The notes beneath the pieces were generated by a model. The model had not been told where the DNA came from. It was given only the letters and a program-made list of their open reading frames with translations, and ran no database searches. The position numbers and the translations under genes were made by a program. A stretch of 64,000 nt of DNA, taken from contig NZ_KB907784.1 in the NCBI RefSeq assembly GCF_000382185.1, positions 2,009,633-2,073,632 of the forward strand. Reading direction: 5' to 3'. Shown piece by piece: positions 1-8,260 of this stretch. The first letter of the stretch is position 1. Every line of letters begins with the position of its first letter. Origin of the DNA: Bordetella sp. FB-8. GTDB taxonomy: Bacteria; Pseudomonadota; Gammaproteobacteria; Burkholderiales; Burkholderiaceae_B.

Positions 1-1
1 T

Positions 2-859
2 CGCCGCATCAAGGAAATGGAAGATTCCCTCGGGGTGCGGCTACTTGACCGCACGACGCGCTCCGTGGCCTTGACCGAGGCGGGGCGCTGCCTATACGAA
101 TCGGCCACGCCGCTGATTTCCGCTCTGGACGACGCCGTGTTCAACAGTGTCCGGCAGGGTCGAGGCGAACATGGTGCGATCTGCATTTCGACTCTTAGTA
201 GTGCCGCCTTCTCCGTCGTGCCTCAGGCCCTGGAGGCCTTTCGCATGCGCTTCCCCAACATACGCATACAGATCATCGACGACACGGGGCGCCGGGTCAC
301 CGACAACGTTCTGGACCGCTACTGTCTGTTCGCGTTGACCACGCTAGGCTTTCAGCACAGCGATCTGCACGTGGAGCCTATCGTCATGGATCCCTACGTT
401 CTAGTCCTTCCCAGGGGCGTGCTGCCCCAATCAAAACGTGGCATGAACTGGGTCGATCTGCATCAGATCGGGACGCATGGCATCACGCTCACCGGTCTGC
501 GTAAGACCAGCGCCAACCGGCAGCAAATCGATCAGGCGCTTCGGGCCGTCGGAATCGAAGCCCCTTGGTTCGATGAGGTAGAAAACATACCCGCTATGTT
601 GGGCCTGCTGAGACAGGGGAAGGCCGCCGCGGTCATGCCAGACCTTGCGTTAGGAGCCTGCCGCGATTGGGATCTGGTTTCAATTGCGCTGAAAGCACCG
701 GTGATCGCGCGCGAGATCGGCCTCATCCGCAGAAAAGATACGAGCCTGACTGAGCCGGCCCTATACCTGTGGAAGCAGTTGCGACAAGCGCTGCAAGTCC
801 ATCGCACGAGTTCAGCATCGAGACGGCTGCGTACCGGGCGCCAGCCTCCATCGCGATGA
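2..859 (+). CDS. LysR-family transcriptional regulator (5' end outside window)
   Basis: This is the C-terminal bulk of a LysR-type regulator. The reading frame is open from base 2 (RRIKEMEDSLGVRLLDRTTR), which is the end of the winged helix-turn-helix, so the true start lies upstream of the window. After the linker helix ending near TEAGRCLYES comes the periplasmic-binding-like effector domain, starting at about residue 55 of the visible part (GAICISTLSSAAFSVVPQAL). The C-terminus ends in an Arg/Ser-rich tail with no recognised function. LysR regulators usually control a divergent neighbour, which would lie outside the window, so target and inducer cannot be inferred. Assignment to the family is secure. 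Confidence 0.9.
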   Translation, partial: RRIKEMEDSLGVRLLDRTTRSVALTEAGRCLYESATPLISALDDAVFNSVRQGRGEHGAICISTLSSAAFSVVPQALEAFRMRFPNIRIQIIDDTGRRVTDNVLDRYCLFALTTLGFQHSDLHVEPIVMDPYVLVLPRGVLPQSKRGMNWVDLHQIGTHGITLTGLRKTSANRQQIDQALRAVGIEAPWFDEVENIPAMLGLLRQGKAAAVMPDLALGACRDWDLVSIALKAPVIAREIGLIRRKDTSLTEPALYLWKQLRQALQVHRTSSASRRLRTGRQPPSR

Positions 860-1038
860 ATTTCAACGTCGCGCTCTTCAATTCAGTGCTGTAGCACTCC
901 CCTCAAGAGGGCTTCTAAGCCGTCGATTCTAGAAAATCCTCAATCTTGGGTGCACATCAGACGTTCGGCCGAGTAACAGGCCGCTCCCGGATTTTGCCTT
1001 GCGCAGTTCTCTTGCGCCATCAGCGAAGACATTCGGCC

Positions 1039-1341
1039 CTATGCTGCCCTGATCAGTTTGATCGCGCGCTCAGGGCACGCCGTCACGCAAAGGCCGCACG
1101 AGCGGCAGGCGTTCGCGTTCGGCGTGTAGGCAACTTTCATTCCATGCACGCGCAGCTTGAGGCGATGCATCAAATCGAGTCCGAGATAATCGTCCTGGGC
1201 GATGCGCCGGATCTCGAACACGTTCTCGGGGCAGACTTCCAGGCAACCGCCCTTGCCTTCGCAACGCTTTAAGTCGATGACCGGCGCAATCACGCCCGGC
1301 TTCTGTTTGCAGTCGGACGTGGACCCATCGCGCATGTTCAT
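1039..1341 (-). CDS. 4Fe-4S ferredoxin-type protein
   Basis: A protein of about 100 residues with two ferredoxin-like cysteine clusters: CEGKGGCLEVCPENVF near residues 28-43, and CRSCGLCVTACPERAI near residues 79-94. Each has the C-x2/5-C-x2/3-C-P pattern, so one or two 4Fe-4S clusters are expected. The first cluster has an enlarged first spacing (C-x5-C), so cluster number is uncertain. The start was chosen at 1341 because its ATG overlaps the stop of the upstream small membrane gene by 4 bases (ATGA), indicating translational coupling. It is the last gene of a three-gene operon headed by an ECF sigma factor, suggesting a redox or stress role. The electron partner is unknown. Confidence 0.85.
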   Translation of the reverse strand: MNMRDGSTSDCKQKPGVIAPVIDLKRCEGKGGCLEVCPENVFEIRRIAQDDYLGLDLMHRLKLRVHGMKVAYTPNANACRSCGLCVTACPERAIKLIRAA

Positions 1342-1646
1342 TCTCCCGCGCGCCGGTCGCGGCCCGATCGCCATGCCGTCTGGAAATGCTCCCGTTCTTC
1401 GGGCGTCATGGCTTCCCATTTGCGCCAGTGGCGCCGTCCGTGCCAGCCGCCGTGTCCTCGGAAACCGCCGAACAGGATGCGGCTCAGCACCAGCAGGCCC
1501 AGCGCATGCATGAAGTCGATCGTATGGACGCCGACGAACAGGGCCGGGATCACCCAGTTCCATAGCATCATCACCAACCACCCGAGCACGCCGATGGCGA
1601 CCACCATGAGCAGCGCTTTACTTGCACACTTGATTCGACAATTCAT
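1338..1646 (-). CDS. Small membrane protein between ECF sigma factor and ferredoxin
   Basis: A 102-residue protein not assigned to a named family. Residues about 12-60 form two hydrophobic segments (ALLMVVAIGVLGWLVMMLW and the stretch around FMHALGLLVLSRILF). They are followed by a Gly/His/Arg-rich hydrophilic tail (GGFRGHGGWHGRRHW) and a short acidic helix beginning MTPEEREHFQ. The gene lies 12 bases after the ECF sigma gene and overlaps the ferredoxin gene by 4 bases, so the three are almost certainly cotranscribed. Its position makes it a candidate membrane sensor or anti-sigma factor for the sigma factor, but no zinc anti-sigma motif (HxxxCxxC) is present. Function is therefore inference only. 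Confidence 0.75.
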   Translation of the reverse strand: MNCRIKCASKALLMVVAIGVLGWLVMMLWNWVIPALFVGVHTIDFMHALGLLVLSRILFGGFRGHGGWHGRRHWRKWEAMTPEEREHFQTAWRSGRDRRAGE

Positions 1647-1658
1647 CTGTCGGCTCCT

Positions 1659-2240
1659 TTAAATATCCAGATCGTCATAAATGGTTTGCAGCCGGGCTCG
1701 CAGATGCAAGACTGCGTAGCGTTTGCGTGCGAGCAGCGTATTGAGCGCGACCCCGCTTTCGCTCGCCATGTCTTTGAAGGACCGGCCTTCCAGTTCGTGC
1801 GCGACGAATACCTCGCGTTGATTGGCCGGCAACTCATCGAGCGCGTCCTGCAAGGTCTTGAGCAATAAGGTTCGGGCGTAGACGGCTTCCGGGCCCGTGT
1901 CGTATGCCGGCAGGATGAGGTCCAGGCGATACTCGTTGCTGGCATCGTCATCGGCCTGCGGCAGATCCGCCAGAGGCTGTTCTCTCTTTTTGCGGAAACG
2001 GTCGATGATGCGATTGCGCGCAGCACGGAAAAGCCACGCGCTCGCCTGCTCTATCGGCGAGGGAAGCCGGTAGGCCTGCACAAATTCGTGAAAGACATCC
2101 TGCAGGATATCTTCGGCATCTTCAGGGTCGCGTATTCGGCGCCGGATGAAATTGACGAGCCTTGCCCGCTCACGCACCACGGTCGCGGTGATGTCGCTGT
2201 CTCGGTCGATCGTCGTGTGCGAGGTGGGCGGCGGTTCCAT
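1659..2240 (-). CDS. ECF-type RNA polymerase sigma factor
   Basis: A 193-residue sigma-70 family factor of the extracytoplasmic-function group. Region 2 is visible at about residues 25-85, with core-binding and -10 recognition helices (DAEDILQDVFHEFVQAYRL, then ASAWLFRAARNRIIDRFRKK). Region 4 lies at about residues 130-180, with the typical LPANQREVFVAHELEGRSFK and a helix-turn-helix around SGVALNTLLARKRYAVLHLR. Length and domain content match ECF factors. It heads an operon with a small membrane protein and a ferredoxin. No obvious GGAAC-type autoregulated promoter was recognised in the 99 bases before the start. The stimulus is unknown, although the ferredoxin suggests a redox or metal signal. 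Confidence 0.92.
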   Translation of the reverse strand: MEPPPTSHTTIDRDSDITATVVRERARLVNFIRRRIRDPEDAEDILQDVFHEFVQAYRLPSPIEQASAWLFRAARNRIIDRFRKKREQPLADLPQADDDASNEYRLDLILPAYDTGPEAVYARTLLLKTLQDALDELPANQREVFVAHELEGRSFKDMASESGVALNTLLARKRYAVLHLRARLQTIYDDLDI

Positions 2241-2339
2241 GTGCCTGAAGACGTTTCAGGAACGCGAATATTGTGGCGAGCGTGGGAAATCTTTCCTTGG
2301 CCAGCCGATTGCCTGCGCAGCGCCCGCCTACTTCACGGC

Positions 2340-3182
2340 TTAATCCACCGACCGGGTAAGCGCCGCTTCCATCTCAAGCCGTGCGTCTTCGATGTCGTCC
2401 AGCAACGCATCGAGCGCCACGGGACTCGTGTCGATCTCGACGTGCCCGGTCAAGGCCACACCGACGTGCAGTCCGCCGCGCTCGAACAGCTCCCATATCT
2501 CTTTGCCGTAATGGGTGGTGAGAAGCGGGGGCGCGGTCTGGCCGAAGAAGATTTTGAGGTTGTCTACATCGCGCTCGAGCATCGCGCGGGCCTCGAGGTT
2601 GCCGGCGGCGTTGACGGCCTGCGGCAGGTCGATGATGACGGGGCCGTCGGCGGCCAGCAGAATGTTGTATTCCGAAAGATCGCCGTGGATCAGCCCGGCG
2701 CACAGCATGCGCACCACCTGATCGAGCAGCCGGGCATGCAGATCCAGGGCCAGGGTCTCGGTCATTGGCGCATCGCCCAGCCGGGGCGCGACGTCGCCGG
2801 CCTCGTCGGTGACCAGTTCCATCAGCAGCACACCGTCGGTGCAGATGTAGGGCTGCGGCACGCGCACGCCGGCGTTGGCCAGCAGGAACAAGGCATCGAC
2901 CTCGGCCGTCTGCCAGAGTTTTTCCTGCACCTGGCGGCCGTAACGGGTGCCTTTTTCCAGGGCGCGCGCTTCGCGGCTGTTTTTGACCTTGCGGCCGTCC
3001 AGATACGACGCGGCCTGCCGGAAGCTGCGCTGCTTTACGTCTTTGTAGACCTTGGCGCAACGCACGGACTCGCCGCAGCGCACTGTGTATACCGTGGCCT
3101 CTTTGCCGCTCATCAGTTGACCGAGTACTTCGTCGATGAGACCTTCCTGGAGCAGCGGCATGAGCCGCTTGGGCGTCTTCAC
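2340..3182 (-). CDS. RIO-type serine/threonine protein kinase
   Basis: An atypical protein kinase of the RIO1 family, about 280 residues from a GTG start at 3182 (VKTPKRLMPLLQEG). The frame stays open far upstream, but that extension is low-complexity and unlike the family. Visible motifs are the nucleotide loop GKEATVYTV near residue 25, the catalytic loop HGDLSEYNILL (Asp as base, Asn for metal) and the metal-binding segment IIDLPQAVN replacing the usual DFG. Bacterial RIO kinases are known but their substrates are mostly unidentified. The gene stands alone, tail-to-head with the sigma operon on the same strand. The exact start is uncertain. Confidence 0.88.
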   Translation of the reverse strand: MKTPKRLMPLLQEGLIDEVLGQLMSGKEATVYTVRCGESVRCAKVYKDVKQRSFRQAASYLDGRKVKNSREARALEKGTRYGRQVQEKLWQTAEVDALFLLANAGVRVPQPYICTDGVLLMELVTDEAGDVAPRLGDAPMTETLALDLHARLLDQVVRMLCAGLIHGDLSEYNILLAADGPVIIDLPQAVNAAGNLEARAMLERDVDNLKIFFGQTAPPLLTTHYGKEIWELFERGGLHVGVALTGHVEIDTSPVALDALLDDIEDARLEMEAALTRSVD

Positions 3183-3413
3183 GCGGTTTCCGGCAAAGGC
3201 CGGTTCGCGCACGAACGGCCGGAGTGGTGGGGAAAATAGTTCATGCACGATTATAGAGGCTAGGTGCACGTAGACCTGAAAGGCCTGATGCGCGTTATCT
3301 TGCAAACAATTGAATTCCGGGCGATCTTTCGTGAACGCATAGACCCTATATCCGCCGTATCCGACGGTGGAATCGACAGAGATGGGCAATCGGCTCTCGC
3401 CCGCCGGATATCT

Positions 3414-3427
3414 TTGACCTGGGTCAA
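3414..3427. promoter_or_regulatory. FNR/Anr-type palindromic operator candidate
   Basis: The sequence TTGACCTGGGTCAA is a perfect inverted repeat (TTGACC, 2-base centre, GGTCAA). It has the spacing of the FNR/CRP-superfamily site TTGAT-N4-ATCAA, with C/G at the variable position. It lies upstream of the fabI remnant and 366 bases before the proton ATPase start. Cognate FNR-type control of those genes is inference. No -10/-35 pair was firmly identified. The rest of 3183-3480 shows no gene. Confidence 0.5.
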
Positions 3428-3480
3428 CTACCGAATAGTCAAATGGATCGATAGTTTCCTGGCCGCCAGGCGCATATGAG

Positions 3481-3699
3481 GGCACGCGCTTTCGCCCGGG
3501 GCCTCTGAAAACACATGCCGCGTTGGGCAACGGCCGCTTCGACGAACTGCTGGAACGAACGCGGTAGCGCGCGCCGAGGCACCAACTGGCCGATATCGAG
3601 GACGTCGGCAATGTTGCCGCATGTCTTGACCGCAACACGGCCGCCGCTTTGACCGGCAATATCGAATTCATCGACCGTCGCTACCACTCAGCCGGCTGA
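3481..3699 (+). pseudogene. Decayed 3' remnant of enoyl-ACP reductase gene fabI
   Basis: Read in one frame, this segment gives PGPLKTHAALGNGRFDELLE, an in-frame TAG at 3565, then RAPRHQLADIEDVGNVAA, and ends near IEFIDRRYHSAG with TGA at 3697. This matches the conserved C-terminal third of FabI (GPxxTxAAxG...F...L, then IEDVGNxAAFL...G...D). The upstream two thirds are missing: sequence before 3481 no longer resembles the family in this frame. The internal stop, the missing NAD-binding region and the loss of the usual DGG make it non-functional. FabI paralogues of this kind occur beside PHA-synthase-like and P-type ATPase genes in other betaproteobacteria, which fits the two genes downstream. 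Confidence 0.8.
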
Positions 3700-3793
3700 C
3701 GGCAATCTGTCGATGGCTTGGGGATGAATCGCTTTGATCCTGGATCGCGTCCCGGCCGGGCGCGGTGAAATGGCTCTCATGGGAGGAATTGAC

Positions 3794-6271
3794 ATGACGC
3801 AGGAACAGGCGGCGCAGCAAGAGCACGGGATCGAGACCAAGACTTCGATTGGCCCGCAAGTCCAAGGGCTGACCGAGGCCGAGGCGGCCAGGCGGCTTGC
3901 CCAATATGGTGAAAACGTGCTCATCGAGCATCATGTAACCTTGTTTGGACGACTCGCTCGCTTTTTTTGGGGACCCATTCCGTGGATGATCGAGATCGCC
4001 GCGTTGCTCTCGGGTTTTTTGCAGCATTGGGCTGATCTCGCAATCATCCTGGCGATGCTGTTTGTTAATGCGGGGGTCGGGTTTTGGCAGGAGTTCAAAG
4101 CCGACAATGCGATCGCCCTGCTCAAGCGGCGACTCGCGCTGCAGGCGCGGGTTCGTCGCGACGGCGTCTGGAAGGACGTTCAGGCGCGTTTGCTCGTTCC
4201 AGGCGACTTGGTGCTTGTCAAGCTCGGCAATGTAATACCGGCCGATCTGAAGCTTGTGGGGGGCGCCTATCTGAGTGTCGACCAGGCCGCGTTGACAGGC
4301 GAGTCACTGCCTGTGGACAAAAAAGTCGGCGACGACGCCTATTCCGGATCCGTCGCGAAGCAGGGCGAAATGAGCGGCGAGGTGACGGCAACCGGAATGA
4401 ACACCTATTTCGGAAAAACCGCCAGCCTTGTCGAGCAGGCCGGAAACATCTCCCACTTTCAGCGCGCAGTGCTGCGCATTGGCAACTTTCTGATCATGAT
4501 GACGATCGGTTTGGTGCTGGTGATCGGACTGGCCGCGTTGTTTCGTCGCGACCCGTTGGTTGAAACCATTCAGTTTGCACTCATATTGACCATCGCTTCC
4601 ATTCCTGTCGCATTGCCGGCGGTGCTCTCGGTGACCATGGCGATCGGTGCCGAACGACTTGCGGCATTGAAAGCGATTGTCTCGCGTCTGGTCGCCATCG
4701 AAGAAATGGCCGGCATGGACGTGCTGTGCAGCGACAAAACCGGCACGCTGACCAAGAACGAACTCAAGCTCGGGGAGATAGAGCCCGCTCAGGCAGTCGA
4801 GTCAGAGGCCGTCTTGTTGGCGGCGGCGCTCGCCTCGCGCCGCGACGCGCCCGACGCCATCGACGCGGCCATCTTCGCCGGCATGCCATCCTCAATGTCC
4901 ACGAAGCAGTACACGATAGAAAGCTTTCAGCCCTTCGATCCGGTCGCCAAACGAGCCCAGGCGCAGGTCGAATACGAGGGCCGCCGCTTCAAGGTCACCA
5001 AGGGCGCACCGCAGGTCATCGTCGACCTTTGCCATCCCGCCGACAACGCACGACGCGCGATTGCGGCAAGCATCGAACGGGCCGCGTCCAGAGGTTTTCG
5101 CACCTTGGGTGTTGCCCAGACCGACGACTCGGGTGAATGGCGTTACTTGGGGCTGATTCCCTTGTCCGATCCGCCGCGTGACGATTGTGCACAGACAATC
5201 GCCATAGCCCGGGAAATGGGCGTCGACGTCAAAATGGTGACGGGCGACCACGAAGCGATTGCAAAGGAGATAGCGGGCCAGCTCAAGCTGGGGCAGAACA
5301 TCGTTGTGGCCGATTCGGTGTTCGAGCACGAAAACGAGAGCGAACAGCTTGAGCGTATCGTCGCCGCGGACGGGTTTGCGCGTGTTTTTCCGGAACACAA
5401 GTTCAAGATCGTCAGGGCGCTGCAAGGCGCCGGCCACATAGTCGGAATGACCGGCGATGGCGTGAACGACGCTCCGGCGTTGAAGCAGGCTGACGTCGGT
5501 ATCGCGGTAAGCGGGGCGACCGACGCGGCGCGTGCTGCGGCGGACCTGGTGTTGACCGCGCCGGGTTTGTCGGTGATCACGACGGCCATAAAGGAGGCGC
5601 GCCAGATCTTCGAGCGCATGACCAGTTATGCGATCTATCGCATCGCGGAAACAATCCGCCTGCTGCTTTTCATGACGGCAAGCATCCTGCTTTTTAACTT
5701 CTATCCGGTCACGGCGATCATGGTCGTGCTGCTCGCGCTGCTCAACGATTTGCCGATCATGATGATCGCTTACGACAATGCACCCTTTGCGATGAGGCCC
5801 GTACGGTGGGACATGGCAAAGGTATTGACCATTGCCACAGCGCTGGGTATCTACGGCGTGCTTGAGAGCTTTGTGCTGTTCTGGATCGTGCGCGACTACC
5901 TCGCCTTGCCGCTGCCGCTCGTGCAGGCATTAATCTTTCTGAAATTGCTCGTGTCGGGCCACATGACGATCTATCTGACGCGCAATAAAGGCCTGGTCTG
6001 GCAACGCCCCTGGCCAAGCCTGAAGCTTGTCGTGCCTTGTGAAATGACCCAGGTCGTCGGTACGTTGGTCGTCGTGTACGGCTGGTTCATGGCGCCAACC
6101 GGCTGGGGGTATGCGTTGCTTGTTTGGGCTTATGCCCTGGTCTCGTTCGGTATCGCGAGTGCGCTCAAGATCGGGGTGTACAAGCTCCTGGACTATCGCG
6201 CGGCTCTTCAGTCCCGTCATTTGACTCGCGTGGAGCAACGCTTGACACCCCACTCGACAAAGCTGCGCTGA
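3794..6271 (+). CDS. P3A-type (plasma-membrane H+-ATPase-like) cation ATPase
   Basis: An 825-residue P-type ATPase. The start at 3794 was chosen because GGAGG lies 7 bases upstream (3782-3786); an in-frame ATG at 3734 lacks this. Visible in order: N-terminal cation-ATPase domain, the actuator TGES loop (168-171), TM4 with PVALP, the phosphorylation site DKTGT (Asp 314), the hinge TGDGVNDAP, and four or more C-terminal membrane helices. Low similarity to Ca2+ pump TM motifs and the short C-terminus place it with proton-exporting P3A enzymes, which expel H+ at ATP cost. It is followed 63 bases later by a PHA-synthase-like hydrolase gene, probably in one transcription unit. Ion specificity is family inference. 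Confidence 0.9.
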   Translation: MTQEQAAQQEHGIETKTSIGPQVQGLTEAEAARRLAQYGENVLIEHHVTLFGRLARFFWGPIPWMIEIAALLSGFLQHWADLAIILAMLFVNAGVGFWQEFKADNAIALLKRRLALQARVRRDGVWKDVQARLLVPGDLVLVKLGNVIPADLKLVGGAYLSVDQAALTGESLPVDKKVGDDAYSGSVAKQGEMSGEVTATGMNTYFGKTASLVEQAGNISHFQRAVLRIGNFLIMMTIGLVLVIGLAALFRRDPLVETIQFALILTIASIPVALPAVLSVTMAIGAERLAALKAIVSRLVAIEEMAGMDVLCSDKTGTLTKNELKLGEIEPAQAVESEAVLLAAALASRRDAPDAIDAAIFAGMPSSMSTKQYTIESFQPFDPVAKRAQAQVEYEGRRFKVTKGAPQVIVDLCHPADNARRAIAASIERAASRGFRTLGVAQTDDSGEWRYLGLIPLSDPPRDDCAQTIAIAREMGVDVKMVTGDHEAIAKEIAGQLKLGQNIVVADSVFEHENESEQLERIVAADGFARVFPEHKFKIVRALQGAGHIVGMTGDGVNDAPALKQADVGIAVSGATDAARAAADLVLTAPGLSVITTAIKEARQIFERMTSYAIYRIAETIRLLLFMTASILLFNFYPVTAIMVVLLALLNDLPIMMIAYDNAPFAMRPVRWDMAKVLTIATALGIYGVLESFVLFWIVRDYLALPLPLVQALIFLKLLVSGHMTIYLTRNKGLVWQRPWPSLKLVVPCEMTQVVGTLVVVYGWFMAPTGWGYALLVWAYALVSFGIASALKIGVYKLLDYRAALQSRHLTRVEQRLTPHSTKLR

Positions 6272-6334
6272 CGGGGCCTTGCATAGATATTCATGCTGGC
6301 ACTGTGCCGGCGCGTCGATCGAAAGTACACAGTC

Positions 6335-7450
6335 ATGCCAAAAAAATCCTCCGTCAAGTCTTCCGAGATCTCGCTTCTGAGCGTGCCCGCCTTCTGGCCG
6401 ATGGTGATGGCCAAAGCGCTGATCGACCAGGAGCGCGAGCTTTATGCAAAGAATCTCAAGTTCATTGGCGAGGAGGTCAAGATCCACGGGCAGTTGCGCC
6501 CCAAGCTCGCAACGCCGAACCAGGTTCGTCTGGATTTGCGCACCATGACGTTGCGCGATTATGGCTCGCCAGGGTCTGGCATTCCGACATTGGTGAATGC
6601 GCCATACGCTGGCCACACGGCCATGATCGCCGACTATCAGGCAGGACAAAGTCTTATCGAAACGCTGCTGGCCAACGGTGTCGGCCATGTGGCGCTGACC
6701 GACTGGAAGTCGGCGACGATCGACATGAAAGATCTGGAAATTGACAACTATCTTGCGGAACTTGTTGTCGCAATCGACGATCTGGGCGGGCGAGTCAATC
6801 TCGTGGGGCTGTGCCAGGGTGGATGGACCTCGGCGATGATCGCATCGCGTTTTCCCGACAAGGTCAACGCGCTGGTTCTTGCGGGCTCGCCGATTGATAC
6901 CGATGCCGGCAACGGCCCGATCCGGCGCCTGGTGCATGAATCTCCCTTGTCGTTTTACGAGGAACTCGTGGCGCTGGGAAGCGGTCTGATGGAAGGCCGA
7001 TTCATGCTGCAAGGGTGGAAGAACATGCACCCCGTCGAGCATTATGTGCAGGACCAGATCGATCTTTACGAGCATATCGACGACCCGGGGTATCTTGCGA
7101 AGGAGGAGGCATTCGAGAGCTGGTATGAAAATCCGATCGATTTGCCCGGGCGTTGGTATTTGCAGGCGATCAGGCAGCTATTTCAGGAAAACCGGCTGGT
7201 CAAAGGCGAGTTCGTCGGGCTTGGCCGCAAGCTCAGCCTGCGCGACATAAAATGCCCGGTTTATTTGCTCGCCGGTGCCGCGGACGATATTACGACGCCT
7301 GAGCAGGTTCTGGACACACGTAAGTACGTCGGGACATCTGCGCATCGGGTTGTTTCGAAGACGGTGCCTGGAGGGCACATAGGCTTGTTCATGGGCGCGC
7401 GTACGCTCAAAGAATATTGGCCCGACATCGCTCGATGGATTGCGCGGTAA
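6335..7450 (+). CDS. PHA synthase/DUF3141-like alpha/beta-hydrolase
   Basis: A 371-residue alpha/beta-hydrolase. The nucleophile elbow is VGLCQGG, with cysteine instead of serine, as in polyhydroxyalkanoate synthases and some intracellular depolymerases. The other triad members are visible as Asp in AGAADDITTPEQ and His in PGGHIGLFMG near the C-terminus. At about 370 residues it has the size of class III PhaC subunits or PhaZ-like enzymes. The start at 6335 has GAAAG nine bases upstream; an in-frame ATG at 6293 lacks a ribosome site. Its neighbours, the proton ATPase and fabI remnant, resemble hypoxia-linked PHA clusters. Whether it synthesises, degrades or merely binds polyester cannot be told from sequence. 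Confidence 0.75.
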   Translation: MPKKSSVKSSEISLLSVPAFWPMVMAKALIDQERELYAKNLKFIGEEVKIHGQLRPKLATPNQVRLDLRTMTLRDYGSPGSGIPTLVNAPYAGHTAMIADYQAGQSLIETLLANGVGHVALTDWKSATIDMKDLEIDNYLAELVVAIDDLGGRVNLVGLCQGGWTSAMIASRFPDKVNALVLAGSPIDTDAGNGPIRRLVHESPLSFYEELVALGSGLMEGRFMLQGWKNMHPVEHYVQDQIDLYEHIDDPGYLAKEEAFESWYENPIDLPGRWYLQAIRQLFQENRLVKGEFVGLGRKLSLRDIKCPVYLLAGAADDITTPEQVLDTRKYVGTSAHRVVSKTVPGGHIGLFMGARTLKEYWPDIARWIAR

Positions 7451-7631
7451 TTGTTCCTCGGCTATCGGGCCTTGCAGCCCAAAAATGTAATGCGCTCCAA
7501 CCGATCCGCGTGGGGAGAAAAGTGCGGAATCGCGATTGACGTGACTCGGGCATGGAATGGATCAGCGCATGTTTATTGTTTCTCCATGAATATGCGATGA
7601 TCTGCAACGAGGTTTTCCAGGAATTCCAGGT

Positions 7632-8219
7632 ATGAAATCGGAAAGACTGCAGGCATTTACCGACGGCGTCGTGGCGGTCATCATCACCATCATGGTGCTG
7701 GAAATGCATCCTCCGCATGACGTGACGTTTCAGGCCTTGTTCGCGCTGTGGCCGGTCTTCATGTCCTATGTTCTGAGCTATATCTACGTCGGTATCTACT
7801 GGAACAACCACCATCACTTCGCCCACCTGATCCGCGAGGTCACGGGCGGCATCCTCTGGGCCAATCTCGGCCTGCTGTTCTTTCTGTCGTTGGTGCCGTT
7901 CACCACGGCATGGGCTGGAGAGCACGGCTTTGCGCCGCTGCCCACGGCGCTGTACGGCGCCTCGCTATTGGCTACCGCGCTCGCCTGGAACGTGTTCCAG
8001 GCCACCATCATGCGTGCGCAGGGCGAGGCGTCAGTGATGAAGCAGGCCTTGGGTGCCGACTGCAAGAGCAAGGTCTCGCCCTTGCTCTACCTGGCCGGCA
8101 TTGCGCTGGCCTTTGTGGCGCCGATGGTGTCCTATCTGCTGTATGCCCTGGTGGCCGCGCTGTGGATCATTCCCGACCGCCGGGTCGAACGTTTTCTCAG
8201 GACGTTCGAGCGCAACTGA
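7632..8219 (+). CDS. TMEM175-family (DUF1211) potassium channel-like protein
   Basis: A 195-residue membrane protein. The N-terminal helix carries the family signature FTDGVVAVIITIMVLE at residues 9-24, corresponding to the FSDG motif of TMEM175 channel subunits. About five to six hydrophobic segments follow. A His-rich loop (WNNHHHFAHL) sits after helix 3, as in bacterial homologues. Bacterial TMEM175 proteins form tetrameric K+-permeable channels. The gene is preceded by 181 bases without a recognised gene and appears monocistronic. It ends shortly before the convergent DUF1697 gene. Confidence 0.85.
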   Translation: MKSERLQAFTDGVVAVIITIMVLEMHPPHDVTFQALFALWPVFMSYVLSYIYVGIYWNNHHHFAHLIREVTGGILWANLGLLFFLSLVPFTTAWAGEHGFAPLPTALYGASLLATALAWNVFQATIMRAQGEASVMKQALGADCKSKVSPLLYLAGIALAFVAPMVSYLLYALVAALWIIPDRRVERFLRTFERN

Positions 8220-8260
8220 ACGCGCGCCTGGCCGCTTTGCCCAGGCTCGCCGCTGTGCCG

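Noticed and set aside
884..899. Hairpin AGTGCT-GT-AGCACT after the LysR gene
   Set aside because: There is no T-tract behind it on either strand, so it is not called as a terminator.
2088..3239. Long plus-strand frame of 383 codons opposite the RIO kinase
   Set aside because: It is the antisense shadow of the kinase and sigma genes, with no recognisable domain and no ribosome site; the minus-strand protein has clear kinase motifs.
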